From contig NZ_BAAACF010000001.1 in NCBI RefSeq assembly GCF_039521365.1, positions 2,142,934-2,206,933 on the forward strand: DNA of 64,000 nucleotides. Direction: 5' to 3'. The first letter of the stretch is position 1, and the number at the start of each line of letters is the position of its first letter. Source of the DNA: Clostridium_AW malenominatum. Lineage in GTDB: Bacteria; Bacillota; Clostridia; Clostridiales; Clostridiaceae. The translations under genes and the position numbers were made by a program. Shown piece by piece: positions 35,474-45,003 of the stretch. The notes beneath the pieces are model-generated. The model was not told the origin of the DNA. It was given only the letters and a program-made list of their open reading frames with translations, and did no database searches.

Positions 35474-36730
35474 TCAAGGGAACTTATAGCTATTGCCACT
35501 TTCCTTTTTCGCACCATACATGGCATGGTCAGCATTACTCAAAAGAGTACTCATGTCTTTTGCATCATCTGGGTAAACACTTATACCAATGCTAATGCTA
35601 ATGCTTACCTTTAGTTCACTACTTTCTACAAAAATTGGCTCATCAAGGGCTTTAAATACACGATTAATAAGAGCTAGTACATCTTCATCTTTTTCAATTA
35701 ATGGTTGAATTATTATAAATTCATCTCCCCCGAGTCTACCAAGGGTATCTACTTTTCGAATTTTATCTTGCACCCTCTCGGCCACAGTTTTCAATACCTT
35801 GTCCCCTGCATCATGTCCATAGGTATCATTGATACTTTTAAACTTATCAATATCAAAGAAAATAACTGCTAGTTTATATGCTCCTCTCCTTGCACGCTCT
35901 ATGGATATATCCAATTCATGCATTAGATATGCTCTGTTTGGAATTCCTGTAAGAGAATCGTAGTTAGCAAGATATGTGATTTTTTCTTCTGTCATTTTTC
36001 TTTCGGTAATATTCCTTATAATATGAATTCTTACTCTTCCATTTCGAATTATTGTACCTTTAGCACTTACCTCCACTGGAAAGATTGACCCATCTTTTCT
36101 TACATGAATACTTTCAAATATAATCCCCGATTCATCCGCCTGTTTTATTTGCTGTTCAAACTTATCTCTAGTAGATGGATGCCTAATATCATGAATGCTT
36201 AAATTTAGGAGTTCTTCATAGGTATATTGATAGAATCGAATTGCAGATTTATTTGCATCAATAATGATACCATTATCTTTCACATATAATATTGCATCCT
36301 GAGCACTTTCTACTAATAACTTGTGCTTTTCCAAAGTCTCTTCTATTATTTTATTTTCACTAATATCTGTGAATATTGTAGTAAATATCCCTTTTTTATG
36401 GGAGAATACGCTTACCCTAAAATATTTATCTAAAAGCTCATCGTAATTTTCAAAGTTTCTAGGTTTCCCTGTTAAAGCTACCTCTCCATAAGTGTCAATC
36501 CAAAAAGAATCAATCTCTGGACTAACCTCTTTTATAGTTTTACCTATTATATCTTTTCTTTTAAATCCAGTTATTTTCTCAAAAGCAAGATTTGCTTCTA
36601 TGTATCTGTAGTCTATAGGAATGCCATTATTATCACATATAATCTCATGCACAGCATAGCCCTCATACATAGCATCAATAATATTTTGTAAACTTTCTTT
36701 ACAGTTTGAACACATTACTCTTTCATACAT
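35474..36730 (-). CDS. PAS-PAS-GGDEF diguanylate cyclase
   Basis: 418 residues. An N-terminal PAS-like domain (EGYAVHEIICDNNGIPIDYRYIEAN) is followed by a second PAS/PAC (residues about 135-255, ESAQDAILYVKDNGIIIDAN to IRNITERK), then the GGDEF domain from YLANYDSLTGIPNRAYL. The active site GGDEF in LGRLGGDEFIII is intact and the RKVD five residues before it is an inhibitory I-site. It should make cyclic di-GMP under control of a small-molecule or redox signal. No membrane helix. GGGGGAG precedes the ATG. Confidence 0.93.
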   Translation of the reverse strand: MYERVMCSNCKESLQNIIDAMYEGYAVHEIICDNNGIPIDYRYIEANLAFEKITGFKRKDIIGKTIKEVSPEIDSFWIDTYGEVALTGKPRNFENYDELLDKYFRVSVFSHKKGIFTTIFTDISENKIIEETLEKHKLLVESAQDAILYVKDNGIIIDANKSAIRFYQYTYEELLNLSIHDIRHPSTRDKFEQQIKQADESGIIFESIHVRKDGSIFPVEVSAKGTIIRNGRVRIHIIRNITERKMTEEKITYLANYDSLTGIPNRAYLMHELDISIERARRGAYKLAVIFFDIDKFKSINDTYGHDAGDKVLKTVAERVQDKIRKVDTLGRLGGDEFIIIQPLIEKDEDVLALINRVFKALDEPIFVESSELKVSISISIGISVYPDDAKDMSTLLSNADHAMYGAKKESGNSYKFP

Positions 36731-36893
36731 ACATTCTCCCCCACACTAAGCATTTCCTTAATATATTATACCAAATACTTACTGAATATAGTTAAGTTTT
36801 TATCACATCTAAGTCTCTCCCAGTGTAATGTTATTTCAAGGAGATTGTATTATTTTAGGGTGACTTTTAGATTATAATAAAAAAAGATATAAA

Positions 36894-36923
36894 ATTTAAA
36901 TACATCTTATATTAGGGTTCAAG
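36894..36923 (-). repeat. Solitary degenerate CRISPR repeat
   Basis: Thirty bases that match the array 1 repeat at 27 positions (ATTTAAATACATCTTAT then ATTAGGGTTCAAG). It lies about 1 kb from array 1, upstream of the diguanylate cyclase start. It ends in G like array 2 repeats and like the first repeat of array 1. No second repeat is within spacer distance. Confidence 0.75.
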
Positions 36924-36957
36924 GCGACAACCTTAAAAAACGCTTTCCCGATGTTTG

Positions 36958-37572
36958 TCAAACTGGATATAATTCATCTTTATTTGTACACTCTAAAGGA
37001 TATATTTTAAATATACTAGGTTTAAAATAAAAAAGTAAAGATGAAATCAATCCACCAATAGTTCCGTTAATAATGTCATGCATTGTATCATTTAAGCTTC
37101 CACCTTGTGAATTTAAACCCAAAAGTGTATCGCCAGAAAACTCAAATATTTCCCATGCTCCAGCAGTAGCTATGGAAGTAATAATCATAAAAGCTGTTAT
37201 TAAGCTGATAGAATGTATGTTTAATCTAAGTTTTTTATTAATAAATAATAATGTATAGAGTGCAAATATGGCAACTATTATACCAGAAGATATATGAAGA
37301 TAGTCATCCCAATTAATAACTTTTGAATAATATCCGTGCAACTTTCCTAAATACATTGAAAGGAATATAAATCCTTGAATTAATACTCCTAACCAATCAG
37401 GAATACATAATTTAGGCATAATTACATCCCAAAAAGTTGCAATTAATATAAAAATGCAATATATGGATGCTGCAATATTTTTATTAAATAAATTGTATAG
37501 GAACTCTAAAACTAGGTAAATTCTAAATATAACACTAATCCATTTATAGAAAGAGTATGATTTTTTTTGCAT
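36958..37572 (-). CDS. DUF2238/YjdF-like integral membrane protein
   Basis: About 204 residues, five or six membrane helices. The motifs INWDDYLHISSGI, GAWEIFEFSGDTLLGLNSQGG and DTMHDIINGTIGG match the DUF2238 (YjdF-type) family of unknown function. ATG 37572 follows TAGGAGA at 8 nt; frames further upstream lack a ribosome binding site. It stands between an orphan CRISPR repeat and array 1. The 339 bp upstream (37573-37911) hold nothing else I can support. Confidence 0.72.
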   Translation of the reverse strand: MQKKSYSFYKWISVIFRIYLVLEFLYNLFNKNIAASIYCIFILIATFWDVIMPKLCIPDWLGVLIQGFIFLSMYLGKLHGYYSKVINWDDYLHISSGIIVAIFALYTLLFINKKLRLNIHSISLITAFMIITSIATAGAWEIFEFSGDTLLGLNSQGGSLNDTMHDIINGTIGGLISSLLFYFKPSIFKIYPLECTNKDELYPV

Positions 37573-37911
37573 AATTAATTCTCCTAAAGTTTTTTTATTA
37601 TTCATATACAATGAATATATATAATTATATTCATTGTATAGAGACTTGTCCAAAGTAATTATATTGTATATGCTATTTTGCAGAATTACTTATTGAGAGA
37701 AGATAATTTAAACCTTGTATATCTTCTGAATCAATTGCCTTATATCTTATTTAATCTTTGCATGAATTAAGAAAAGCATTTTCGATAAGGAAAATGGTAT
37801 AATATTGTTTATATGGGAATTCGTCAAAATAAATATATCAAAAGAACATGAAAATTTAAAATTACAGCTTAGTTTTTTGATGCTCTTTCAAGTATCTCTT
37901 TAATTTTTCTA

Positions 37912-40043
37912 ACTTAAGTACATCTTATGTTAAGGTTCAAGATCTCTAAAAATAACGAGATCAGCTTTGGCTAATTAATTTAAATACATCTTATGTTAAG
38001 GTTCAACTCCTGTAGGTGTACAAGCTCTACTTTCTTCTTTAATATTTAAATACATCTTATGTTAAGGTTCAACAGACATAAAACAATAACATCCGCCCAA
38101 AAAGTATAATTTAAATACATCTTATGTTAAGGTTCAACTTTCTTCTTCTGTTTCTACATGTGGAATATCTTCTGATTTAAATACATCTTATGTTAAGGTT
38201 CAACTACTTTTACTAGGCAAAATAGCGCCGATGTTCCTGATTTAAATACATCTTATGTTAAGGTTCAACCAAACTCCGTTATAGCGGTACTTTTGTAGCC
38301 CATCTATAATTTAAATACATCTTATGTTAAGGTTCAACATACTTTTTAACTTCAAAACTTCCTACTTGTACCCATTTAAATACATCTTATGTTAAGGTTC
38401 AACTTCTTTAGGAATTCATATAAATCTGCAATTACTTCTATTTAAATACATCTTATGTTAAGGTTCAACTTAAAAAACCTCCTATTGAATAGCTTTAAAC
38501 CATATTTAAATACATCTTATGTTAAGGTTCAACGGTTGTTTCTTTAATATTGATTTCGAAGAAATAAAATTTAAATACATCTTATGTTAAGGTTCAACCA
38601 TAAAAGTTTTATCAGCACAATTTCCAAGTGGAACATTTAAATACATCTTATGTTAAGGTTCAACATGTATCACCATTGTAGACTGCGAATAAGAATAAGT
38701 ATTTAAATACATCTTATGTTAAGGTTCAACTTACATTTTCTATTAATTATTTCATTGCCTTTCGAATTTAAATACATCTTATGTTAAGGTTCAACAGTAC
38801 AGAGATAAAACCTTCGATTATCAAGTTAATCGATTTAAATACATCTTATGTTAAGGTTCAACTAGATTTTATTTCAGAGCTTAAAGGGATAGATTTCATA
38901 TTTAAATACATCTTATGTTAAGGTTCAACAATAGGGCATGTAAATAAATAACAAAGGAGAAGTTAATTTAAATACATCTTATGTTAAGGTTCAACTTGCA
39001 AAATAATAATTTATGGTTATATTCAACAAAAATTTAAATACATCTTATGTTAAGGTTCAACGTTATTGCCAATGCAGAAAAACAGAGGTTGGAAGATTTA
39101 AATACATCTTATGTTAAGGTTCAACTAAAAACCAAAATGCGAAGTCCCTAGGGCTTTGCTTATTTAAATACATCTTATGTTAAGGTTCAACACCAGATAA
39201 ATTTAAAGATAAATTAGATAAAATTAAATTTAAATACATCTTATGTTAAGGTTCAACTTCTTTAGTTGATTCTTCATACTCTTTTTCAATTCTATTTAAA
39301 TACATCTTATGTTAAGGTTCAACACAAATACCGAGCCAAGATATCTTAAATAAGGTTAAATTTAAATACATCTTATGTTAAGGTTCAACTTAATTACTAA
39401 TAATAGATACGAGAAAGAGGATAATTTAAATACATCTTATGTTAAGGTTCAACAGATGTGTCTATAGAAGATATATGTGGAGATATTAAATTTAAATACA
39501 TCTTATGTTAAGGTTCAACTTTACCACTTCCCATTAAAACTTCCGAAGAAGTATTTAAATACATCTTATGTTAAGGTTCAACAAATATCGAAAAACTTTT
39601 ATATAAATACAAAGATGGATTTAAATACATCTTATGTTAAGGTTCAACTCAATGTATTCCTGTGGCATAGGGAATATTTTAGCATTTAAATACATCTTAT
39701 GTTAAGGTTCAACATTTCAGCACCTGGATTTAATCACATTCCAGAAGTATTTAAATACATCTTATGTTAAGGTTCAACCGAAAGTCCCTAGCTTAGAAAT
39801 GCTTTATAGACTTGGATTTAAATACATCTTATGTTAAGGTTCAACAAATAATGAACAAATGAGGATAAATGCTTTAGTTGCATTTAAATACATCTTATGT
39901 TAAGGTTCAACTTTATTTTGCCTATTTTAAATAACAGGAGGGTGAAAAATTTAAATACATCTTATGTTAAGGTTCAACATAGTCATTTTCAATGGTATCT
40001 CCTTTAATAAGGTATTTAAATACATCTTATGTTAAGGTTCAAC
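37912..40043 (-). CRISPR. CRISPR array 1: 33 repeats, 32 spacers
   Basis: 30-nt repeats with core ATACATCTTATGTTAAGGTT, flanked by ATTTAA and CAAC, separated by spacers of about 35-37 nt. Repeats from 37978 onward look identical. The first (37912-37941) is degenerate (starts ACTTAAGTAC, ends in G) and marks the old, distal end. The conserved leader adjoins the right end at 40044, so the array is transcribed on the minus strand and the crRNA tag would be ATTTAAAT. The repeat is of the kind found with Clostridium type I-B systems. Some spacers contain ribosome-binding-site-like stretches, consistent with phage genes. Confidence 0.97.
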
Positions 40044-40227
40044 CACTGTAAAATCAACATTCTTTATTTATATGATATCATATAATGTATTGATTTTGCT
40101 AGGTTCTTTTAAAATTCTCCCAGATGATTTCATATTTCTTAAATATTCATAAAAAAACATGCTAAATTATTGATATATCTAACTTTCCAAGTTATAGCTT
40201 TTTCCACTCACTTGGGAAAACTTTTAA
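40044..40227 (-). promoter_or_regulatory. Leader of CRISPR array 1
   Basis: About 180 bp beginning CACTGTAAAAT directly after the last repeat and ending CACTTGGGAAAACTTTT. The same start and end bound the leader of array 2 (47544-47727), and array 3 has a related start. It contains a perfect 18-bp palindrome TTATATGATATCATATAA (40068-40085). The array promoter should lie here. Confidence 0.8.
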
Positions 40228-40262
40228 TCTATTATCTATTAAATCTATTTGTGAACTGTAAA

Positions 40263-40325
40263 AGAACTAAGTATATAATGGTAGCAGCGCCTTTTTCGAA
40301 GCGACGTCATTATGTACTTAGCTCT
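40263..40325 (-). repeat. Long hairpin element, copy 2 of 3
   Basis: Arms of 18 bp (AGAACTAAGTATATAATG and CATTATGTACTTAGCTCT) with one A:C mismatch and one G:T pair, around a loop containing CTTTTTCGAAGCGACGTC. Closely related to copy 3. On the minus strand it lies beyond the solitary repeat at 40482 and ends in TTCTTTTAC. Confidence 0.75.
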
Positions 40326-40481
40326 CTATTTAAGAAACCAATTTAATTAGATCATTAGTTTTTTACATATTACAGAAATCTCCTAAAATAAAATATTAAT
40401 CATAAATTTACTTAATGTAACTCCTTCTCCTTCTCTCCAAGGAATAAGCCATTCACAGCAAATCAAAAATTTGGGTTCTCT

Positions 40482-40511
40482 GCTTAAATACATCCTATGT
40501 TAAGGTTCAAC
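40482..40511 (-). repeat. Solitary CRISPR repeat with array 2-type trailer
   Basis: The core ATACATCCTATGTTAAGGTT is intact. The roughly 250 bp to the left (40228-40481) match the sequence left of array 2 (about 46440-46729). This is what the distal end of a tandem array would look like after the rest was deleted. Confidence 0.8.
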
Positions 40512-40567
40512 CCGTAAGTATTGCATAAAGATTATTAAACACTTATTCAAGTAACTTATAAAAATAA

Positions 40568-40614
40568 GCGTAAAATAGTTACTATCCATTATCTGGATGG
40601 CAACTATTTTACGC
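40568..40614 (-). terminator. Intrinsic terminator
   Basis: GCGTAAAATAGTT and AACTATTTTACGC, with further pairing of ATCCA/TGGAT inside; the minus strand continues TTATTTTTAT. It lies downstream of the truncated gene at 40652. Confidence 0.8.
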
Positions 40615-40651
40615 CTTTAATTTAATAACCACTACATGGTAGGGAATTTTT

Positions 40652-41152
40652 TTAATCCTGTGAAAGATGGTTAACTTTATCCTTTGATATATTTGATAGG
40701 TTTATGTCTTGTCCATATTTTTCTTTAAGTAATACTTCTAAGGCTTTTCTTACATTCTCCTCTTTTAAATCTTCTTCATTAAGTATTTTAAAATCTAAAT
40801 TCCAGTCATAATCACCACTATTATCAAAAAATTCGCTGGCAATCTCTACTATTTCATTTTTTCTTTCCTTATGGATAGGACTGCCTGATACTACTAAACC
40901 CTTGATAAAGTTACTCTTAATAAATTCGCTTTCATTACCAAGGCCCTTTAAGTATGGAAAGTCCTCTATGGTACTCTCTCTATTAAAATCTACAATTAGC
41001 ATATAGCAAATTAAACTTCCTAAAACACCTTCCCTTAACTTAAATAATTCCACATTTTTCAATCTTAAATCTCTAAATAATCTAATAGGCTTCACTAAGG
41101 AACTATCCATGATTTTACCTATTCCATAATATGCAACCATAGGTAAGTACAT
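40652..41152 (-). pseudogene. Deletion-fused remnant of a duplicated two-gene cassette
   Basis: The C-terminal ~145 residues (VKPIRLFRDLRLKNVELFKL onward) are nearly identical to the protein at 43501-43944. The first ~24 residues join two short pieces of the membrane protein at 43941-44963: MYLP from its middle, and YYGIGKIMDSS from near its end. Two deletions have thus fused remnants of both genes in frame. About 20 bp of homology continue upstream of the ATG. It could still be translated but has lost the native start and partner. It ends at its own terminator. Confidence 0.75.
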
Positions 41153-41240
41153 TATTAATATAACTAAAGCTAATACAAATATGATATCATATAAATCATA
41201 AAAGGACTTAAATAACGTTTAAATAAAAGGAGGCTTATTA

Positions 41241-41918
41241 ATGATGGATAAGAATTATTATGCACAAAAACTAAATTCACAAAAGCTGTTTAAGGTGTAC
41301 GAAACCAAAATCCCCAGAGTAAAACAGTATTTAGATGCAGAAATCTCTTTTGTTAGAAATAATCTGACAGGCAGTGAAAGAGTTTTGGAATTAGGTGCAG
41401 GTTATGGGCGTATTGTAAAGGAATTGGCAGGTAATTGTAAATCAATTGTTGGTATTGACATTTCCCATGAAAGTGTTTCCTTAGGTAAGGAATATTTGAA
41501 GGACAATCCCAATGCAGAAATTGTAACCATGGACGTAAATAATATTACATTGGAAGAAAAGTTCGATGTAATACTTTGTCTGCAAAACGGTTTATCTTCA
41601 ATGAAGGCCACATCGTCGGATTTCATTGAGAATATTTTGGGAATGGTTGTGACTGGTGGAAAGGTTTATTTCAGCACTTACAGTGAAAAATTTTGGGAGT
41701 ATAGACTAATGTGGTTTAAAGAGCAGGCTGAGAAGGGTTTGCTAGGTGAGCTTGATTTAGATAAAACAAAGGATGGGGTTATAATTTGTAAGGACGGTTT
41801 TAAAGCAATTACGTATACTCCAAAGGATTTGAAAATGATTGGATCTTTATCAGGGTATGAATATCAAATTCAAGAGGTAGATGAATCAAGTGTTTTTCTC
41901 ATTATTCATAAAAAATAG
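41241..41918 (+). CDS. Class I SAM-dependent methyltransferase
   Basis: 225 residues. Motif I is VLELGAGYGRIVKELA, motif II SIVGIDISHESVSLGKEYL, then AEIVTMDVNN and VILCLQNGLSSMKA. The substrate is unknown; the Rossmann core with a C-terminal barrel-like tail suits a small-molecule or protein methylase. AAAGGAGG is 7 nt before the ATG. It is the only plus-strand gene between arrays 1 and 2 besides two small membrane proteins and is followed by a solitary CRISPR repeat. Confidence 0.87.
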   Translation: MMDKNYYAQKLNSQKLFKVYETKIPRVKQYLDAEISFVRNNLTGSERVLELGAGYGRIVKELAGNCKSIVGIDISHESVSLGKEYLKDNPNAEIVTMDVNNITLEEKFDVILCLQNGLSSMKATSSDFIENILGMVVTGGKVYFSTYSEKFWEYRLMWFKEQAEKGLLGELDLDKTKDGVIICKDGFKAITYTPKDLKMIGSLSGYEYQIQEVDESSVFLIIHKK

Positions 41919-41963
41919 ACTTAATATCAAGAACATAGATTTTGAAAGCAATTTAATATTTAA

Positions 41964-41993
41964 ATTTAAATACACCTCATGTTAAGGTTCAAC
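41964..41993 (-). repeat. Solitary CRISPR repeat variant
   Basis: ATTTAAATACACCTCATGTT followed by AAGGTTCAAC: full length, with small changes in the variable centre compared with all three arrays. No partner repeat lies within spacer distance. It is about 50 bp downstream of the methyltransferase stop and about 50 bp left of the insertion-sequence edge. Confidence 0.78.
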
Positions 41994-42040
41994 GGCAGGC
42001 TATGTATTAGTCCCAGCACTCTTTGGCGTAGACTTAAGGA

Positions 42041-43472
42041 GTCTGTAAATAATTTTGTGTAAAGCTAAATGAATTGATGCTTTGGATATACTATATGTAT
42101 TTATATTTAGGGTTACAACAGGATAAGTTATAACCCTATTTTATACTTGTTTTCAAATTTTATACATCAATTAATAAAAAGCCTTTGGCTTGCCCGTAGG
42201 TGCGTAGGTAGACAAGCTCTAAATTGCAGTGCTATCAAATCTTTCTTCGAAATGTATTGATAGCTGCGCTAGCACCAATGCCCAGTTTCTTACGTTTTGG
42301 GTCCACTTCTTGGTTATATCTTGACTTGCAAGGTATAACATCTTTAATAAGGAATCATCCGTTGGAAAAATACTCTTAGATTTAGTTACCTTTCTAAGTT
42401 GCCTATTGTAACTTTCCATAGAATTTGTAGTATAAATTAGTTTACGTATCTCTTCTGGATATCTAAAATAGGTAGATAAATCTTCCCAATTATTAACCCA
42501 TGAATTAATTGCTATAGAATATGAATCATTCCACTTAGATTTCAATTTATCAAGCTCTATCAACGCCATTTCTTCAATTGACGCTGAATATACTAGCTTA
42601 AAATCATTGCAAAATTCTTTTCTATCTTTCCAAGGTATGTATTTAGTAGAATTCCTAATTTGATGTATTACACACCTTTGAATTTCAGTATTAGGATATA
42701 GCTTTTATGGCATCCTTAAATCCAGTAAGACCATCTATCGATGCTATGAAGATATCTTTTACTCCTCTGTTTTTCAAGTCCGTTAGGACACTTAGCCAAT
42801 ATTTAGCACTTCCATTTTCACCTACCCATATGCCTAAAACTTCTTTATAACCTTGCATAGTAACACCAATTATTATATATGCTGCTTTATTTATAACCTT
42901 ACCATCGGATCTTATTTATAATGTATAGCATCAAGAAAAATTATAGGGTATATGGAGTCCAATGGTCTGTTCTGCCATTCTTGTGCTATAGGAGTTATTT
43001 TATCTGTAATCCTTGATATTAACGTAGGGGAAACATCTACACCATATATTTCTTCTAGGTGTGCACTAATATCTCTAGTGGTCATTCCCTTTGCATACAT
43101 TCCTAATACCTTATCTTCTATACCTGATATATCATTCTCATACTTTTTAACAGCCTTCGGTTCAAATTCTCCTTGCCTGTCTCTAGGAATTGCTATATCC
43201 ACTTCTCCAAAGTCAGAAATTACTTTTTTAGGAGAACTTCCATTTCTACTGTTTTTAGTTGTTTTATTTTTGTAATCATACTTAGAATAACCCAAATAAT
43301 CCTCTAACTCTGCCTCTAACATTTCTTGAAGTGTACCAGCAAATAAGTCTTTTAATGCTAATTGTAACTCTCGAGCTGTTGTTAAATTGTTTTCTCTAAT
43401 AAATTCTCTTAATAAATCTTTTTTACACTCTCGACTTAAGCTATAAATATTAAATAAAATTCCCTGTCCCAT
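42041..43472 (-). mobile_element. Decayed IS256-family insertion sequence
   Basis: The element spans a broken IS256-type transposase. The left edge carries GTCTGTAAATAATTTTGTGT (42041-42060), a sequence like the terminal repeats of related IS256 elements. No inverted partner is seen at the right end, where the transposase frame runs straight into the terminator palindrome of the neighbouring gene, so the right terminus seems deleted. It sits between the duplicated gene cassettes and could have mediated their rearrangement. Confidence 0.65.
42219..43472 (-). pseudogene. IS256-family transposase with two frameshifts
   Basis: The N-terminal part (43472-42912) has DLLREFIRENNLTTARELQL, LEDYLGYSKYDY and the first catalytic Asp in IIFLDAIHYK. 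Losing one A in an A-run near 42916 gives AAA-TAA instead of AAA-ATA-AGA. The middle frame continues through GVTMQGYKEVLGIWVGENG and IASIDGLTGF. A second shift near 42703 (GCT-ATA-TCC-TAA) stops it. The last part (42569-42219) has IRKLIYTTNSMESYNRQLRKVTKSK. Not functional as it stands. Confidence 0.88.
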
Positions 43473-43498
43473 AAATTATTATAGGGATAGGGAATTTT
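43457..43498 (-). terminator. Terminator of the 147-residue gene
   Basis: AAAATTCCCTGTCCC and GGGATAGGGAATTTT with a T-rich tail on the minus strand. It forms the right junction of the IS remnant. Confidence 0.7.
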
Positions 43499-43500
43499 AT

Positions 43501-43944
43501 TTAATCCTGCGAAAGATGGTTAAATTTATCCATTGAAATATTTGATATGTTTATGTCTTGTCCATATTCTTCTTTAAGTAATACTTCCAAGGATTTTCTT
43601 ACATTTTCTTCCTTTAAATCTTCTTCATTAAGTATTTTAAAGTCTAAATTCCAGTCATAGTCACCGCTATTATCGAAAAATCCACTGGCAATCTCTATTA
43701 TTTCATTTTTTCTTTCCTTATCCATAGGACTTCCTGATACTACTAAAACCTTGATAAAGTTACTCTTAATAAATTCGCTTTCATTACCAAGGCCCTTTAA
43801 ATATGGAAAATCCTCTATGGTACTCTCTCTATTAAAATCCACAATTAGCATATAGCAAATTAAGCTTCCCAAAACACCTTCTCTTAACTTAAATAATTCC
43901 ACATTTTTCAATCTTAAATCTCTAAATAATCTAATAGGCTTCAC
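43501..43944 (-). CDS. Uncharacterised 147-residue protein, second gene of a duplicated cassette
   Basis: A soluble-looking protein (KPIRLFRDLRLKNVELFKLREGV at the start, acidic C-terminal third). One weak hydrophobic stretch LGSLICYMLIVDF. Not recognised. The start overlaps the stop of the membrane protein gene upstream by 4 nt. A near-identical copy is fused to remnants at 40652-41152. Context in a rearranged CRISPR neighbourhood hints at an accessory or defence-related role, but nothing in the sequence shows it. Confidence 0.65.
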   Translation of the reverse strand: MKPIRLFRDLRLKNVELFKLREGVLGSLICYMLIVDFNRESTIEDFPYLKGLGNESEFIKSNFIKVLVVSGSPMDKERKNEIIEIASGFFDNSGDYDWNLDFKILNEEDLKEENVRKSLEVLLKEEYGQDINISNISMDKFNHLSQD

Positions 43945-44963
43945 TTTATAATACCTCCTTTTATTTTTTCAAACTCAATTTTTTCATATTTTTTATCATC
44001 AACAATTATAAATATATTATCATCTACTCTCTTTATTTCTTTATAATTTTTATTCTCTGTAACTAACTCATAGGAACTATCCATGATTTTACCTATTCCA
44101 TAATAAAGATTTTTACTTTCATTAATTTTAATTGTACCTTCGGTTAATGAATAAGGTGTTTCTGTATCCACATCGTTATTTGAGGTAAAGTAATCCAAGC
44201 TAATACTTGGTGTTGCTTCATATGTATATTTATTATTTTTTTTCGTTATTTCAATAATAAATATGGTATCAATTGATTGTTCACTTTTAACCTTTGACTT
44301 TGCTTTAAAAATAAGAATAGATTTATCTTCAATCTTCTTTTCTAGAATTTTAATAACTTCTTCCTCTTTTATACTGCCAGCCTTAGCCTTAAGAGCTGCT
44401 TCTAATGCCAAACTGTAACTTTCATATTTTGGTCTTCTATCTACCTTAGTCATTATATTAGGCAAGTACATTATTACTATAACTAAAGATAATGCAAGAT
44501 TTCTATATATTCTTTTAGCTTTATTTTCTAATCCTATTTCTTCTTTTAAACATCTCAAAAATTGTTTAGCCCCTATTATTTCTAAACCATTTTCATTTAT
44601 ATTTATAGTTAAATATTCTCTCCAAAGGGTTCTAATTAGAGAAGATTTAAAAATTATATGTTTTTCATCTCTCCTTACTATAGACCAATGGATTTTTTTC
44701 ATTGCATCTTCTACTTTAGACAGCATTTCTTCATTTTTTTCTTCACATGTAATTTCCATTCTGTTTTCTTTATGATAATGTATTGAAAACAGACTATAAG
44801 AGAAACTAAAAGCAAGCAAAGATATCATTTTGCCACTAAAATTTTCCCTTATAGATTGAAAAAATAAAGCTAGTGTGCCAATACCCAAAAATGTTATTAC
44901 AAGCATAGAAATTAATATTTTAAAAAATATCACTATGCTATTATTTTTATCTATTTTATGCAA
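43941..44963 (-). CDS. Uncharacterised membrane protein, paralogue of the protein at 62813
   Basis: About 340 residues. Two N-terminal membrane helices (about 11-33 and 42-60), a cytoplasmic domain with HIIFKSSLIRTLWREYLTININENGLEIIGAKQFL, a third helix (about 170-188) and a C-terminal domain ending YYGIGKIMDSSYELVTENKNYKEI. Not a family I recognise. The start is TTG 44963 after TAGGGG; the paralogue also begins TTG-Asn/His-Lys-Ile-Asp-Lys-Asn-Asn-Ser. The 71-residue gene lies upstream and the 147-residue gene overlaps its end. Confidence 0.68.
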   Translation of the reverse strand: MHKIDKNNSIVIFFKILISMLVITFLGIGTLALFFQSIRENFSGKMISLLAFSFSYSLFSIHYHKENRMEITCEEKNEEMLSKVEDAMKKIHWSIVRRDEKHIIFKSSLIRTLWREYLTININENGLEIIGAKQFLRCLKEEIGLENKAKRIYRNLALSLVIVIMYLPNIMTKVDRRPKYESYSLALEAALKAKAGSIKEEEVIKILEKKIEDKSILIFKAKSKVKSEQSIDTIFIIEITKKNNKYTYEATPSISLDYFTSNNDVDTETPYSLTEGTIKINESKNLYYGIGKIMDSSYELVTENKNYKEIKRVDDNIFIIVDDKKYEKIEFEKIKGGIIK

Positions 44964-45003
44964 ATCCCATTCCCCTATCATTAAAGTAATATTTTATTAA
45001 ATT

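Noticed and set aside
37573..37911. Possible terminator or small gene left of array 1
   Set aside because: AT-rich, several weak inverted repeats but no stem with T-run and no frame with a start signal.
39477..39689. Open frame inside CRISPR array 1 with repeated LNTSYVKVQ units
   Set aside because: The repeats of the peptide are only translation of CRISPR repeats; not a gene.
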